55,337 bases of DNA from Mucilaginibacter polytrichastri (lineage in GTDB: Bacteria > Bacteroidota > Bacteroidia > Sphingobacteriales > Sphingobacteriaceae), in assembly GCF_001911425.1 (NCBI RefSeq), contig NZ_MPPL01000001.1:3425170-3480506 (forward strand), given 5' to 3'. This document shows positions 1-7,982 of the stretch, piece after piece (within the stretch, counting starts at the first letter, position 1; every line of letters starts with the position of its first letter). The position numbers were made by a program, and so were the translations under genes. Under the pieces are notes generated by a model that did not search any database, had not been told where the DNA came from, and was given only the letters and a program-made list of their open reading frames with translations.

Positions 1-2
1 AT

Positions 3-2003
3 TTAGAGGCGCAGGAAATGATTGCCGACAGCTATCGTAATATTAAAGATTACAGCAAAGCCGATTACTGGTATACCCAACTCACCCAGGCACCAACCAT
101 TAAACCACAATGGGCTTTATATTATGCCGAAGTGCTGGCCAACAAGCAAGATTATACAGGCTCAGAAAAATGGTATCAGAAATACCTGGAACTGGTAACT
201 ACCGATAACCGGGCTGCTGCATTTGCAAAAGTTTACCCGCAGGTAGATGGCTTTTTACGTAACCGTAAAGATTGGAGCATCTCCTATCTCAATATCAATA
301 CAGCAGCATCAGAATATTCGCCGTTGTATTATAAAAAGGGGCTAATATTTGCCAGCAACCGCAAAATGGGTGTGCTTAGCAAAAAGGTTTTCGGCTGGGA
401 TCAAACTCCTTTTAGCGATTTGTATGAGGTAAAAAATAGGCAAGATATTAAAGCCGTTAACCTGGACAGCCTTAAAACTGCTTTGAAAAAAGACACCAAA
501 ATAAAAGGCAAAAGATACAAAGAGAACGACGACGACACCCCGCCTACTGCCAACGACTCCCAAACCCAGGGCAACTACAATCCCAAGTTTTTGCAGGATA
601 CCATTGGCGATTATCTGAGTGCAAAAGTTGCGGCTGATCCGGTAATGGGCAATGTAAATTCGCCATATCATGAAGGTTCGGCAACCCTCCTTCCCGATGG
701 CTCTTTAATGTTTACCCGTAACAATTATTTTAAGGGTAAATACAACGAAAGTAAAGATGGCGTAAACAAGCTAAAAATCTTCACCGCAAAAGCACCCAAA
801 TGGGAAATTATAGAGCCATTTCCGTATAATAATGACCAATATTCTACAGGGCATCCTTCCTTAAATAAGGAAGGAACTATATTGATCTTTGCATCAGATA
901 AGCCCGGTGGTTACGGCGGTACCGACCTTTATTATTGCAAACGCGCCACTACTAACAGCGAATGGGAAACGCCGGTTAATATGGGCCCAATAATTAATAC
1001 CGAAGGCAATGAATTATTCCCAACTTTATATAAGGATAGCACCCTTTACTTCTCTTCAACCGGGCACCCGGGTTTGGGCGGGCTGGATGTTTTCCAAGTG
1101 GCCTTAAGCAATTTGAAACCATTGCATGCCCCCATTAACCTGGGTTCGCCTATCAACTCATCGGTCGACGATTTTGGCTTGATCAGAAGCGAGGATGGGA
1201 AGCATGGCTTCTTTAGCAGCAACCGTAATGGCAACGACGATATCTACAGTTTCTTACATAACGACTTCGAAATTAAACTGCATGGTACCATTGTGGATGC
1301 GCATACCAATGAACCTATTTGCTACAGCACCGCACTGCTAAAGCCTTACGGCCTTAAAGACCTGGAACCGGACATGCCTTGTAGCTTTGGCAGCTTGCTG
1401 CAGCCAGAAACAGATTATCATGTAACTGCTACTAACTATGGCTACAGCACTGCCGTGGCCAATTTTAGCACCAGGGGCATCCATAAGGACACTACTATAA
1501 ATATTGTGCTTAAAATTACCGGCCTCAAACGGCCGTTTGATCTGGACAAGGAAACCAGCGCATCCACCTTTAATTGCGATTCGCTGAAGAAAACACTGAC
1601 CATCGACAAGATCTATTACGATCTGGATAAATCGTTTATCCGCCCCGATGCCCAGGTGCAGTTAGCCAAACTGATTAAACTGCTTAATGAGCAGCCGGAT
1701 CTAAAATTGCTGATAGCCAGCTATTGCGACAGCCGCGAATCAAAAGCATACAATATGGCGCTCTCGCTCCGCAGATCGCAGGCGGCAAAAGACTATTTGG
1801 TAGCCAATGGCATTGATGCTGCAAGGATATATACCGAACATTTTGGCGAAAACAACCTTGTAAATGATTGCCCGGATGGGGTACCCTGTACTGAAGCCGA
1901 GCAACAGCTAAACCGTCGTTCGGAGTTCTCCATTATTAAAAGCGGTAAAAAGGTGTTAAGCATGGATTGCAAATGGATAGAAAGAGCTTTTGATAACAGG
2001 TAA
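3..2003 (+). CDS. TPR/PD40/OmpA-domain outer membrane protein (5' truncated by window)
   Basis: The reading frame is open from base 3, upstream of the first ATG at 18, so the true start lies outside the window. The visible order is TPR-like helices (roughly residues 1-70), a PD40/WD40-like beta-propeller (about 90-420, with the repeated pattern of 'FASDKPGGYGGTDLYY' and 'FSSNRNGNDDIY'), a carboxypeptidase-regulatory-like segment ('LHGTIVDAHTNEPI'), and a C-terminal OmpA peptidoglycan-binding domain (about 540-650, 'IYYDLDKSFIRPDAQ' and 'NRRSEF'). This architecture is typical of Bacteroidota envelope proteins such as PorE, which anchor type IX secretion or gliding machinery to peptidoglycan. 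The gene faces away from the T6SS cluster and ends in a hairpin, so it is probably not part of that locus. The domain call is secure; the link to type IX secretion is family inference. Confidence 0.85.
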   Translation, partial: LEAQEMIADSYRNIKDYSKADYWYTQLTQAPTIKPQWALYYAEVLANKQDYTGSEKWYQKYLELVTTDNRAAAFAKVYPQVDGFLRNRKDWSISYLNINTAASEYSPLYYKKGLIFASNRKMGVLSKKVFGWDQTPFSDLYEVKNRQDIKAVNLDSLKTALKKDTKIKGKRYKENDDDTPPTANDSQTQGNYNPKFLQDTIGDYLSAKVAADPVMGNVNSPYHEGSATLLPDGSLMFTRNNYFKGKYNESKDGVNKLKIFTAKAPKWEIIEPFPYNNDQYSTGHPSLNKEGTILIFASDKPGGYGGTDLYYCKRATTNSEWETPVNMGPIINTEGNELFPTLYKDSTLYFSSTGHPGLGGLDVFQVALSNLKPLHAPINLGSPINSSVDDFGLIRSEDGKHGFFSSNRNGNDDIYSFLHNDFEIKLHGTIVDAHTNEPICYSTALLKPYGLKDLEPDMPCSFGSLLQPETDYHVTATNYGYSTAVANFSTRGIHKDTTINIVLKITGLKRPFDLDKETSASTFNCDSLKKTLTIDKIYYDLDKSFIRPDAQVQLAKLIKLLNEQPDLKLLIASYCDSRESKAYNMALSLRRSQAAKDYLVANGIDAARIYTEHFGENNLVNDCPDGVPCTEAEQQLNRRSEFSIIKSGKKVLSMDCKWIERAFDNR

Positions 2004-2031
2004 TTAGCATAGAAAATATTTTTATTAAAGA

Positions 2032-2056
2032 TGGCCTTAGCTTAATACTGAGGCCA
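2032..2056 (+). terminator. Stem-loop after the OmpA-type gene
   Basis: TGGCCTTAG pairs with CTGAGGCCA across a 7-base loop, with one G-T pair, 28 bases after the stop codon, followed by ACTTTAATT. It probably ends the plus-strand transcript. It overlaps the last codons of the minus-strand fragment at 2037-2204. Confidence 0.5.
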
Positions 2057-2204
2057 CTTTAATTGGTTTAAATTCCAACTTACCAAAACGCTTCTTAAAA
2101 TCCTCTTTAGGCATCATATAAGTAAGATACAGGCTTACTTTCCATTTCCCTGGGCTTACCAGTAAACATTGAGCATTAATATGAAAGCCAAACCAAAAAT
2201 ATAG
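2037..2204 (-). pseudogene. Orphan 3' gene fragment, no start codon
   Basis: Read on the minus strand, 2040-2204 is an open stretch of 55 codons ending in TAA at 2037-2039. It is closed upstream by an in-frame TAA at 2205-2207. Its translation looks like genuine protein ('FGFHINAQCLLVSPGKWKVS' followed by 'LYLTYMMPKEDFKKRF' and a C-terminal 'KPIKVASVLS'), with balanced codons and charged residues, but the first Met is only 26 residues from the end. I do not recognise the family. It lies immediately beyond the broken immunity paralog and overlaps its last codons in another frame, so it may be the tail of a deleted gene from the same effector/immunity array. It could be chance coding-like sequence; no homology search was possible. 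Confidence 0.4.
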
Positions 2205-2736
2205 TTAAAAGATATAATGGTATTTTAGGTAAAAGCTGTTTATTGAACACCATAGGGAAACCGTTGTATAACACTAATAAACCGGTAAATAATAAGGCGA
2301 GGCTATAAAAAGCGTGATAAGCATAAAAATAAAATAGCTGCAACAACCCCTCATTTTTATTAATATAAAATATTGGATAATAATTAAACCCAATCTGATC
2401 TTTACTGGCGAATAATGGGGTTGCTTTTCTTACCTAGCTACTGAATGTATAAAACTTAACATTATCGCCGTTGTGGACATTATTCATTCCGGCATCATAA
2501 AACCTATTCTCATATTGCTGATAATACCGGTTACTATCGTTAAGCAGTTTGATTGTTAAATGGGTATGTTTTCCAGCATCAACATCTATTAATGACACTC
2601 GGCCTTGTACAACATGCAAATTGACATATGAAAATATTACACTAACCACAACCACCAATAATGCTGCTATAAATAATGCAACACTAACAAATAAAGCTTT
2701 ATCGGCCTTCCAATTTCTTGATATAAGATCAATCAT
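2176..2736 (-). pseudogene. Second membrane immunity-like paralog, broken by one in-frame TAG
   Basis: From ATG at 2736 the frame runs 100 codons to TAG at 2434-2436. Reading straight on in the same frame gives 85 further codons without another stop until TAA at 2176-2178. The continuation matches the C-terminal half of the neighbouring 190-residue protein: 'YYPIFYINKNEG' against 'YYPVFNINKQSAG', 'LFYFYAY' against 'VFYYYIY', 'VLYNGF' against 'ILYNGF', and a final hydrophobic segment. The N-terminal halves also match ('NGRVASVDVDRQKHTYLTLK' against 'QGRVSLIDVDAGKHTHLTIK'). The full product would be 186 residues. One substitution therefore separates an apparently full-length gene from a truncated one that keeps only the first membrane helix and soluble domain. 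The two genes are 5 bases apart and co-oriented. It is most likely a recent pseudogene; a functional short form or suppressed stop is possible. Confidence 0.85.
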
Positions 2737-2741
2737 TTAAG

Positions 2742-3314
2742 TTATATCATTATCCAGGCCATTATTAATGTCCAAATTATGATAGGAATTTTTATAGCCC
2801 AGCCCGCCTGTATAAAAATATAAAACCCATTATATAATATCAGTACCCAGGAAAATGCAACGATTAAAGACAGGATTAGATTATCATAAATATAATAATA
2901 GAATACATCTAATATTCCGGCGCTTTGTTTATTGATATTAAATACAGGATAATACAGAAAACTTGACTGGTCACCTGAACTACTAATCGCAGCATGTTTT
3001 TTTTCAGGAGTATTAAACGTGTATAATGTAATGCTATCATTTTTATGAAGATTTTCGATTGCCGGGTCATAAAATCTTTTTCCATAAACCTGATAATATA
3101 TTCGCTTGTCGCCTGTTAGTTTTAAGGTTAAGTAAGTATGCTTTTGGCGATCTACATCAACCGATGCAACACGGCCATTAATATGCTGCATATTAAAATA
3201 AGCATAAATAGTATAAAATAAAATTACAAAAATCACTATGGTATATATAAGAGAACCAATTACCAATGGTCGGTTTGCCTTCCATTGATCATATGTAGAT
3301 ATTGAATCAGTCAT
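2742..3314 (-). CDS. Membrane protein, probable immunity protein of the PAAR-like effector
   Basis: This 190-residue protein has one N-terminal membrane helix (about residues 16-40), a soluble beta-rich domain (about 45-130, containing 'YYQVYGKRFYDPAIENLHKN') and two C-terminal helices (about 140-190). No family name is recognised. It starts 17 bases after the stop of the PAAR-like membrane protein and on the same strand, the usual position for a T6SS immunity gene. A near full-length paralog follows 5 bases downstream. A membrane location fits protection against an effector that itself carries hydrophobic segments. The immunity role is inferred from position, duplication and topology only. 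Confidence 0.6.
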   Translation of the reverse strand: MTDSISTYDQWKANRPLVIGSLIYTIVIFVILFYTIYAYFNMQHINGRVASVDVDRQKHTYLTLKLTGDKRIYYQVYGKRFYDPAIENLHKNDSITLYTFNTPEKKHAAISSSGDQSSFLYYPVFNINKQSAGILDVFYYYIYDNLILSLIVAFSWVLILYNGFYIFIQAGWAIKIPIIIWTLIMAWIMI

Positions 3315-3331
3315 TTTAAAGTTATGTACTA

Positions 3332-4537
3332 TTATTTTTGTGCGTAAACGCCAAGTGCCTTTTTTGCTTCAGCTTCTGCATCAATTGAATCGTCATATAA
3401 ATTTCTTTGCATCTTCTCTGTAATAAGATTACTAATAAGTTCGGTTAAGGTAGCCGCCCAGAAAAGTTTTCCTGGGCTTGTCTTAAGGCTAAACCCGTCT
3501 AAAAACCTGGAACCACTTTCTTTTATATTTTTCAATTGTTCACCTCTATATCCCTTAACTCCTTCAGTATTTTTCAAATCTTTTATTTGCTTTGCTTCCA
3601 GATCTCTCCTGAGCTTAAGGTATTCTTTATTACTTAACTTACCATTATCCCTGGCTATTTTTGCAGCCTTTTTTGGGTCATTTTTCAACAATCCCCCATT
3701 ACGACCAGTATTACTTGATAAACTCTCGTCAACCTTTTCATCAATAATATTTTGCTTATCCTCACTAAGCTCTTTAGCTTTAGTTATAGTCTCAACGGTA
3801 TTTTCATCGCCAGTCATTTTGGGAGTTACGTAAGACAGATCTTTGGCTTCTCCTCCTTCTTCATGATGTAACGGACTTTCTTCCTCTTCTTTGCTTAATT
3901 TGCCATAATAAGCATCTTTAATTGCATCTTCACCTGTGCTAACACCTACACCTATCAGATAACCTACTCCAAAACCGCTGGCAACGGTGCCAAAACTTGC
4001 TTGGGCCGCAATACTTGCAACCGCAAAGCCACCGGCAAAATATCCGCCCACCGCCGACATAAATATTTCAGTTATTGCCTTATCCCGAAATATTTCCGCC
4101 TGCCTTGAGGCTATCTTTTCATCATAGACGGGGATAATGGTTCCACCGATCGGGCAGCTGAAATACGATTTATCTGTAAGTAAATTTTTCTTTTTCTCTT
4201 TGCCTATAAATGCTGTAGGATGCGGATTTTTCCACCCTCCGCTATTAAATAAGTTTACAATAAAGCACATGCTTAAACTTGCTAAACCAGCTATTAAAGC
4301 CACACCAATTATAAACGCCAAGCTACCGCCAGATGCAAAAATTGCAGCGGCAACAAAAGCACCTACTATCAAAGCATATTTACATATAAAATCTCCAAAT
4401 CGATCGTCAATAGTTGCTATTTTACGGTTCTTACTATCATTGAAAACGGTGAGTTGACTAATAACTTCAAGCTCAGTCTTCCGCATCCCGCTACTGCATA
4501 CCAGGTATGTTTTACTCGGTAATATTGCTTTTTTCAT
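3332..4537 (-). CDS. PAAR-like (DUF4280-type) T6SS spike protein with membrane segments, candidate effector
   Basis: The N-terminal 140 residues match the layout of DUF4280 PAAR-like tip proteins: 'SKTYLVCSSGM', 'KIATIDD', a Cys at about 53, 'GGWKNPHPT', then 'SYFSCPIGGTIIPVYD'. A hydrophobic insert of about 40 residues (57-96) splits the domain, and a second glycine-rich hydrophobic region follows at about 155-200. The rest (200-402) is charged and helical, with a terminal segment around 'KLFWAATLTELISNLI'; no catalytic motif is visible. An alternative GTG one codon upstream (4540) is less likely than ATG at 4537. It overlaps the preceding 345-residue gene by 26 bases and precedes the immunity candidate. 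I infer a VgrG-tip-borne effector acting at membranes, perhaps pore-forming. The PAAR-like call is fairly firm; the toxin mechanism is a guess. Confidence 0.65.
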   Translation of the reverse strand: MKKAILPSKTYLVCSSGMRKTELEVISQLTVFNDSKNRKIATIDDRFGDFICKYALIVGAFVAAAIFASGGSLAFIIGVALIAGLASLSMCFIVNLFNSGGWKNPHPTAFIGKEKKKNLLTDKSYFSCPIGGTIIPVYDEKIASRQAEIFRDKAITEIFMSAVGGYFAGGFAVASIAAQASFGTVASGFGVGYLIGVGVSTGEDAIKDAYYGKLSKEEEESPLHHEEGGEAKDLSYVTPKMTGDENTVETITKAKELSEDKQNIIDEKVDESLSSNTGRNGGLLKNDPKKAAKIARDNGKLSNKEYLKLRRDLEAKQIKDLKNTEGVKGYRGEQLKNIKESGSRFLDGFSLKTSPGKLFWAATLTELISNLITEKMQRNLYDDSIDAEAEAKKALGVYAQK

Positions 4538-5549
4538 CACTTAACTGTTTTATAGTGCAATCCATAAACATCACTATACTTCCTGCTTGCTCTAATACTG
4601 TCATTCCTAATGTTTTTATCCAACCGGTATCAACATCAGCCTCAATCTTGGTACTGTAATCGTATGAGTAATCATCAAATTCAACTTTGGCAAACGGATA
4701 ATTTTCTTTGTATAACTTTTTTAATTTCCCGGTGTCAAAGCTTCTGCTTTCTATGGCCTGAATTTCCAACTGATAATTATTATTATTGTTAGTATATCTC
4801 TTTACTTTACCATAAACCTCCAGAGGAATTACCTCATCTTTAAATATTGTAGAATTTTTTAGCTGAGGTTTCAAATCGTAAGTTTCCTGTATTTGGTATT
4901 CTTTCCAGTACCCACAAAAAAACATCGGATACAAAGTATGTCCCTTATTAATAAAGGATACCATATCAAAATCTTTTAGATATTCATCGTCACCACCCTG
5001 AAGTATTAATTTTTGTTCTTCTGGCTTAAACGTGTTAAACATCCTGTCCCTCTGCAAATCGGCCTTTACCTGCAGCCACTTTTCTTTTAATTCATCCTTA
5101 TTTAAAACATTTATTATTAAGCCAGAATTATCAATCTTTAGTATAATTTTATCTTTAACACTGGCAATATTTTTAAGCATGGCATTGTAACTGGCAAATT
5201 GCTCAATACTATTATCTAAATAGGTATTTTGCACACTTATTTCAGCAACAGAATATCGATTATCTTTTTCAATAATTGCTATAGTAAAATCAGTCATTGT
5301 AGATGATTTGCTTACCACCACATGATCGATCTTAAATAATGAAACAGCCTCGCAACGATATTTATCTGACCCTGCTTGTCTCAATCCAGCAAAGAGATGT
5401 TCAGAAGGCGTATTTTGTTTAGTCTCCTGATTTGATAGATTTGTTGTTTCTGTTGACGAAAAGCTCCACTTTTTCAAATCGGGCTTTGCTGATGCCTTTT
5501 CGAAATAATTGGAAGTTGAATTATCCTGGTTAATTTGGTCGTTATTCAT
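4512..5549 (-). CDS. Protein of unknown family between vgrG and PAAR-like gene; possible effector adaptor
   Basis: This 345-residue soluble protein has no signal peptide or membrane helix. Its first 55 residues are polar and low in complexity; the remainder alternates beta strands and helices. I do not recognise the family. It lies 22 bases after vgrG and its 3' end overlaps the PAAR-like gene by 26 bases, implying translational coupling. In other T6SS loci this slot between the spike and its cargo is held by adaptors or chaperones (DUF4123, DUF1795, DUF2169 types), but none of those signatures is visible. An adaptor role is inferred from position alone; part of the toxin or a structural tip protein are alternatives. 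Confidence 0.55.
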   Translation of the reverse strand: MNNDQINQDNSTSNYFEKASAKPDLKKWSFSSTETTNLSNQETKQNTPSEHLFAGLRQAGSDKYRCEAVSLFKIDHVVVSKSSTMTDFTIAIIEKDNRYSVAEISVQNTYLDNSIEQFASYNAMLKNIASVKDKIILKIDNSGLIINVLNKDELKEKWLQVKADLQRDRMFNTFKPEEQKLILQGGDDEYLKDFDMVSFINKGHTLYPMFFCGYWKEYQIQETYDLKPQLKNSTIFKDEVIPLEVYGKVKRYTNNNNNYQLEIQAIESRSFDTGKLKKLYKENYPFAKVEFDDYSYDYSTKIEADVDTGWIKTLGMTVLEQAGSIVMFMDCTIKQLSDEKSNITE

Positions 5550-5571
5550 TAGTCAGTTCTTATTGTTTAAC

Positions 5572-7326
5572 TTAATTAATATCTACTTCTTTACCATTAA
5601 TGATTATACCTGCGGTTGTCAATACAATCGAACTTCCTCCGCATTGTATAGTTATTTTTTGGTTTGCAGAGATTAAGATCGATCCACTTTTTTGGGTAAT
5701 ATTTATGCCATTTCCATCGCTTGTAAGCGCAACTTCATGTTCTGCGGCAATACCAATAGTACCCGGCCCGCTTTGCATTACAATGGCATTTTTACCGGTC
5801 TTATTACTTATAATGCTGGCTGCAGTGGCTTCAATAGTGCCATTAGGCTCATTAACATGTATCATATTTGACAATGATGTTGCCAATGATAATGCATGCT
5901 CAGCATCATCAAACTTAAGGTGGCTCCCCTTACGCGACATCATACCTTTAATATTACTATTGGTAAAACCGCCGCTATCCACATTATTACTATGGTAAAC
6001 GCTGCCCATTACTACAGGGCGTGCAATGTTACCTTCTTCAAATGCTATTATAACCTGGTCGCCTTTTTCTGGTACTACTAAAAAGCCACGGTTTTTACCG
6101 GTATCGCCATGCCCGGCATTGGGGCTCATTACCCGTAGCCATTCGGTAGGGTCATTGGCGGTGCATTGCCATTTAAACTGCACTTTAATACGCCCTTGCT
6201 TTTGTGGATCGTCATTATCAAGCACGGTGGCCAGCTGCATATCTGGCGAGGGTTTTCCCAGATGCTTTACGGGTAGTTTTTCAGAATCGGCAGATACGCC
6301 CTCGAAAGTGTTATGGTAATGCCCCACACCATCTAACTGATGGTATACTGCCGTTACCAGAAACTTGCCAAAATCCTGCACCTGGAAGCCGGTATCGGCG
6401 CGCATGCTGGTACTAATGCTAACAACACAGCCCAGCTTAACCTGCGGATTATCGCCATTACCAGTGATAGACAATAGCTCTGATACCAGGGCTTTATGCT
6501 CGTCATCTACAAAAGTGTCTATCTCTTTTTGCGAATTAACCCTTACGCCCAGCGGCTCATTATATTGTTTGCTGTAAACCTGATTTGATGCCGCTATAGC
6601 ATGCGACAAATCAGGCGAACCCGAGCTATTGCCAGATGGCTGCGAACTCAGTAATTCGTCCTGCTGCGAATGGTATGAAAATTTCTTGTAATTAAGCGGC
6701 GCTATCTGCATGCCATATTGCAGGCTGTGCAAATCCCGGCCGTATATTAACGGGGCTTCATCTAATTTGGCCGGTTTACCAAAGTTCAGCTTTACGCCAT
6801 CATAATAAAACCACTCATGGTATTCGGCCGAGAGCCGGTTTATAAACTGAAAATCACTTTCCCGGTACTGGATAATATAATCGATAGGCGAAGTATAAGC
6901 AGGATTAATATTAAAGCTGATATCGTTTTGCGGGGCATCGGCTGTGGCCTGCTGTAATATCGTTTTCAGATCTTTGTTTAAGTAAGATCCCAGGTCGGGC
7001 CCGCGGTCAATCAATATACTGGGGCTAAAGCCGCTGATAATCACATCGCCCTGAAAGCCATGGCTTTGGGCAATTTCAACTTTGGTAATTTTGCCAATAA
7101 ATTGATGTTCAAATTCTTCGCCCCGGCCAAATTGTACGGTAAGATTTTTACCGATAAATTCTTTCGATTTTTCGAGGGTTATATTATTAGTATTCTCAAT
7201 CTGATCGTGGTTAAACCGTAATTGAAATGAGTGATGCTCGTTAAACCGCTGCTCGAGGCTAAAGCTCGAAAAATGCGTAATCTGAGATCCTTCTATGCTA
7301 ATATCTACTTTGATCTTGGTTTCCAT
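5572..7326 (-). CDS. tssI: Type VI secretion spike protein VgrG (TssI)
   Basis: The 584-residue product has the VgrG order: a gp27-like N-terminal part (about 1-350, with 'EYHEWFYYDGVKLNFGKPAK' near 170-190), a gp5-like OB-fold (about 360-450, 'ATVLDNDDPQKQGRIKVQF', 'FLVVPEKGDQVIIAFEEGN', 'ARPVVMGSVYHSNN'), and a C-terminal triple-strand beta-helix with repeated short hydrophobic/glycine turns. It ends near residue 584 with no extra domain, so effectors must ride on the tip or inside the Hcp tube. It forms the trimeric spike on which the PAAR-like protein sits; that gene lies two genes downstream on the same strand. The upstream 85-base gap separates it from the lipoprotein gene. Confidence 0.95.
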   Translation of the reverse strand: METKIKVDISIEGSQITHFSSFSLEQRFNEHHSFQLRFNHDQIENTNNITLEKSKEFIGKNLTVQFGRGEEFEHQFIGKITKVEIAQSHGFQGDVIISGFSPSILIDRGPDLGSYLNKDLKTILQQATADAPQNDISFNINPAYTSPIDYIIQYRESDFQFINRLSAEYHEWFYYDGVKLNFGKPAKLDEAPLIYGRDLHSLQYGMQIAPLNYKKFSYHSQQDELLSSQPSGNSSGSPDLSHAIAASNQVYSKQYNEPLGVRVNSQKEIDTFVDDEHKALVSELLSITGNGDNPQVKLGCVVSISTSMRADTGFQVQDFGKFLVTAVYHQLDGVGHYHNTFEGVSADSEKLPVKHLGKPSPDMQLATVLDNDDPQKQGRIKVQFKWQCTANDPTEWLRVMSPNAGHGDTGKNRGFLVVPEKGDQVIIAFEEGNIARPVVMGSVYHSNNVDSGGFTNSNIKGMMSRKGSHLKFDDAEHALSLATSLSNMIHVNEPNGTIEATAASIISNKTGKNAIVMQSGPGTIGIAAEHEVALTSDGNGINITQKSGSILISANQKITIQCGGSSIVLTTAGIIINGKEVDIN

Positions 7327-7411
7327 TTTGGTGTGTTAATTGGTAAACACTTAATAAATTACTTTACAATATCAGCGTGTTTTACTACAAGTAAATGCGC
7401 TTCCTTTAATA

Positions 7412-7978
7412 TTAATGCCCGGTTATGTTACCGTCGCAATCAATCCATATTAATTTATAGGCCCCTTTTACAATGCCAAAATACAGGCTCTTGGTGCCAC
7501 CTGTTCTGCCTTGATTGTATACTACAGCGTATATATACACTGGGGTTTTGTTATCTGTTATACTGTCAATTGGCAGGCTTTTATCATCATCTTTTTTGTT
7601 GTAGAGATAAAGACTATCTGCCGACGTGCTGGTAAGCCATGATGTTTCATCATCAAATACCTTACGGGTTATTTTTTTAAAGTTTTCGGGCGATAATCCA
7701 GCAGTATCTGTTAGCCTGGTTTCGCCTGCCGTGGGTAAGTAACAAGGGTGCAAATTGTGCAGCGGGAAATAGGTGAGCCGGTTAATAGCCTTCACATCTT
7801 TTTGCTTAACTGCTTTAGTAAATTCGGCCCAAAATGGTTTAAAGTCAGGCGTTGCAACTTTATCAGTAATTACTGCGGTAGGTTTAGCTACAGTATCTGC
7901 TGTGGTTTTTGGATGCCCGTTATTGGTACAGGCATAAAAAATACTTACAATCAATAGCCAGCCTAAAATCTTTCGCAT
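7412..7978 (-). CDS. Lipoprotein, probable immunity to the adjacent muramidase-like effector
   Basis: The 188-residue product begins with a lipoprotein signal (positively charged start, hydrophobic core, then 'IFYAC' at about 13-17), predicting a lipidated protein facing the periplasm. The mature part has no recognised domain. Its start is 4 bases after the stop of the muramidase-like gene, so the two are almost certainly co-transcribed. A periplasmic lipoprotein next to a cell-wall hydrolase with no export signal of its own is the classic arrangement of a T6SS peptidoglycan effector and its immunity protein. The pairing is inferred; no inhibitor fold is recognised. Confidence 0.65.
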   Translation of the reverse strand: MRKILGWLLIVSIFYACTNNGHPKTTADTVAKPTAVITDKVATPDFKPFWAEFTKAVKQKDVKAINRLTYFPLHNLHPCYLPTAGETRLTDTAGLSPENFKKITRKVFDDETSWLTSTSADSLYLYNKKDDDKSLPIDSITDNKTPVYIYAVVYNQGRTGGTKSLYFGIVKGAYKLIWIDCDGNITGH

Positions 7979-7982
7979 TGCT

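Noticed and set aside
2549..2740. Plus-strand open frame opposite the immunity pseudogene
   Set aside because: It is a threonine/asparagine-rich shadow of the minus-strand gene, without a recognisable domain.
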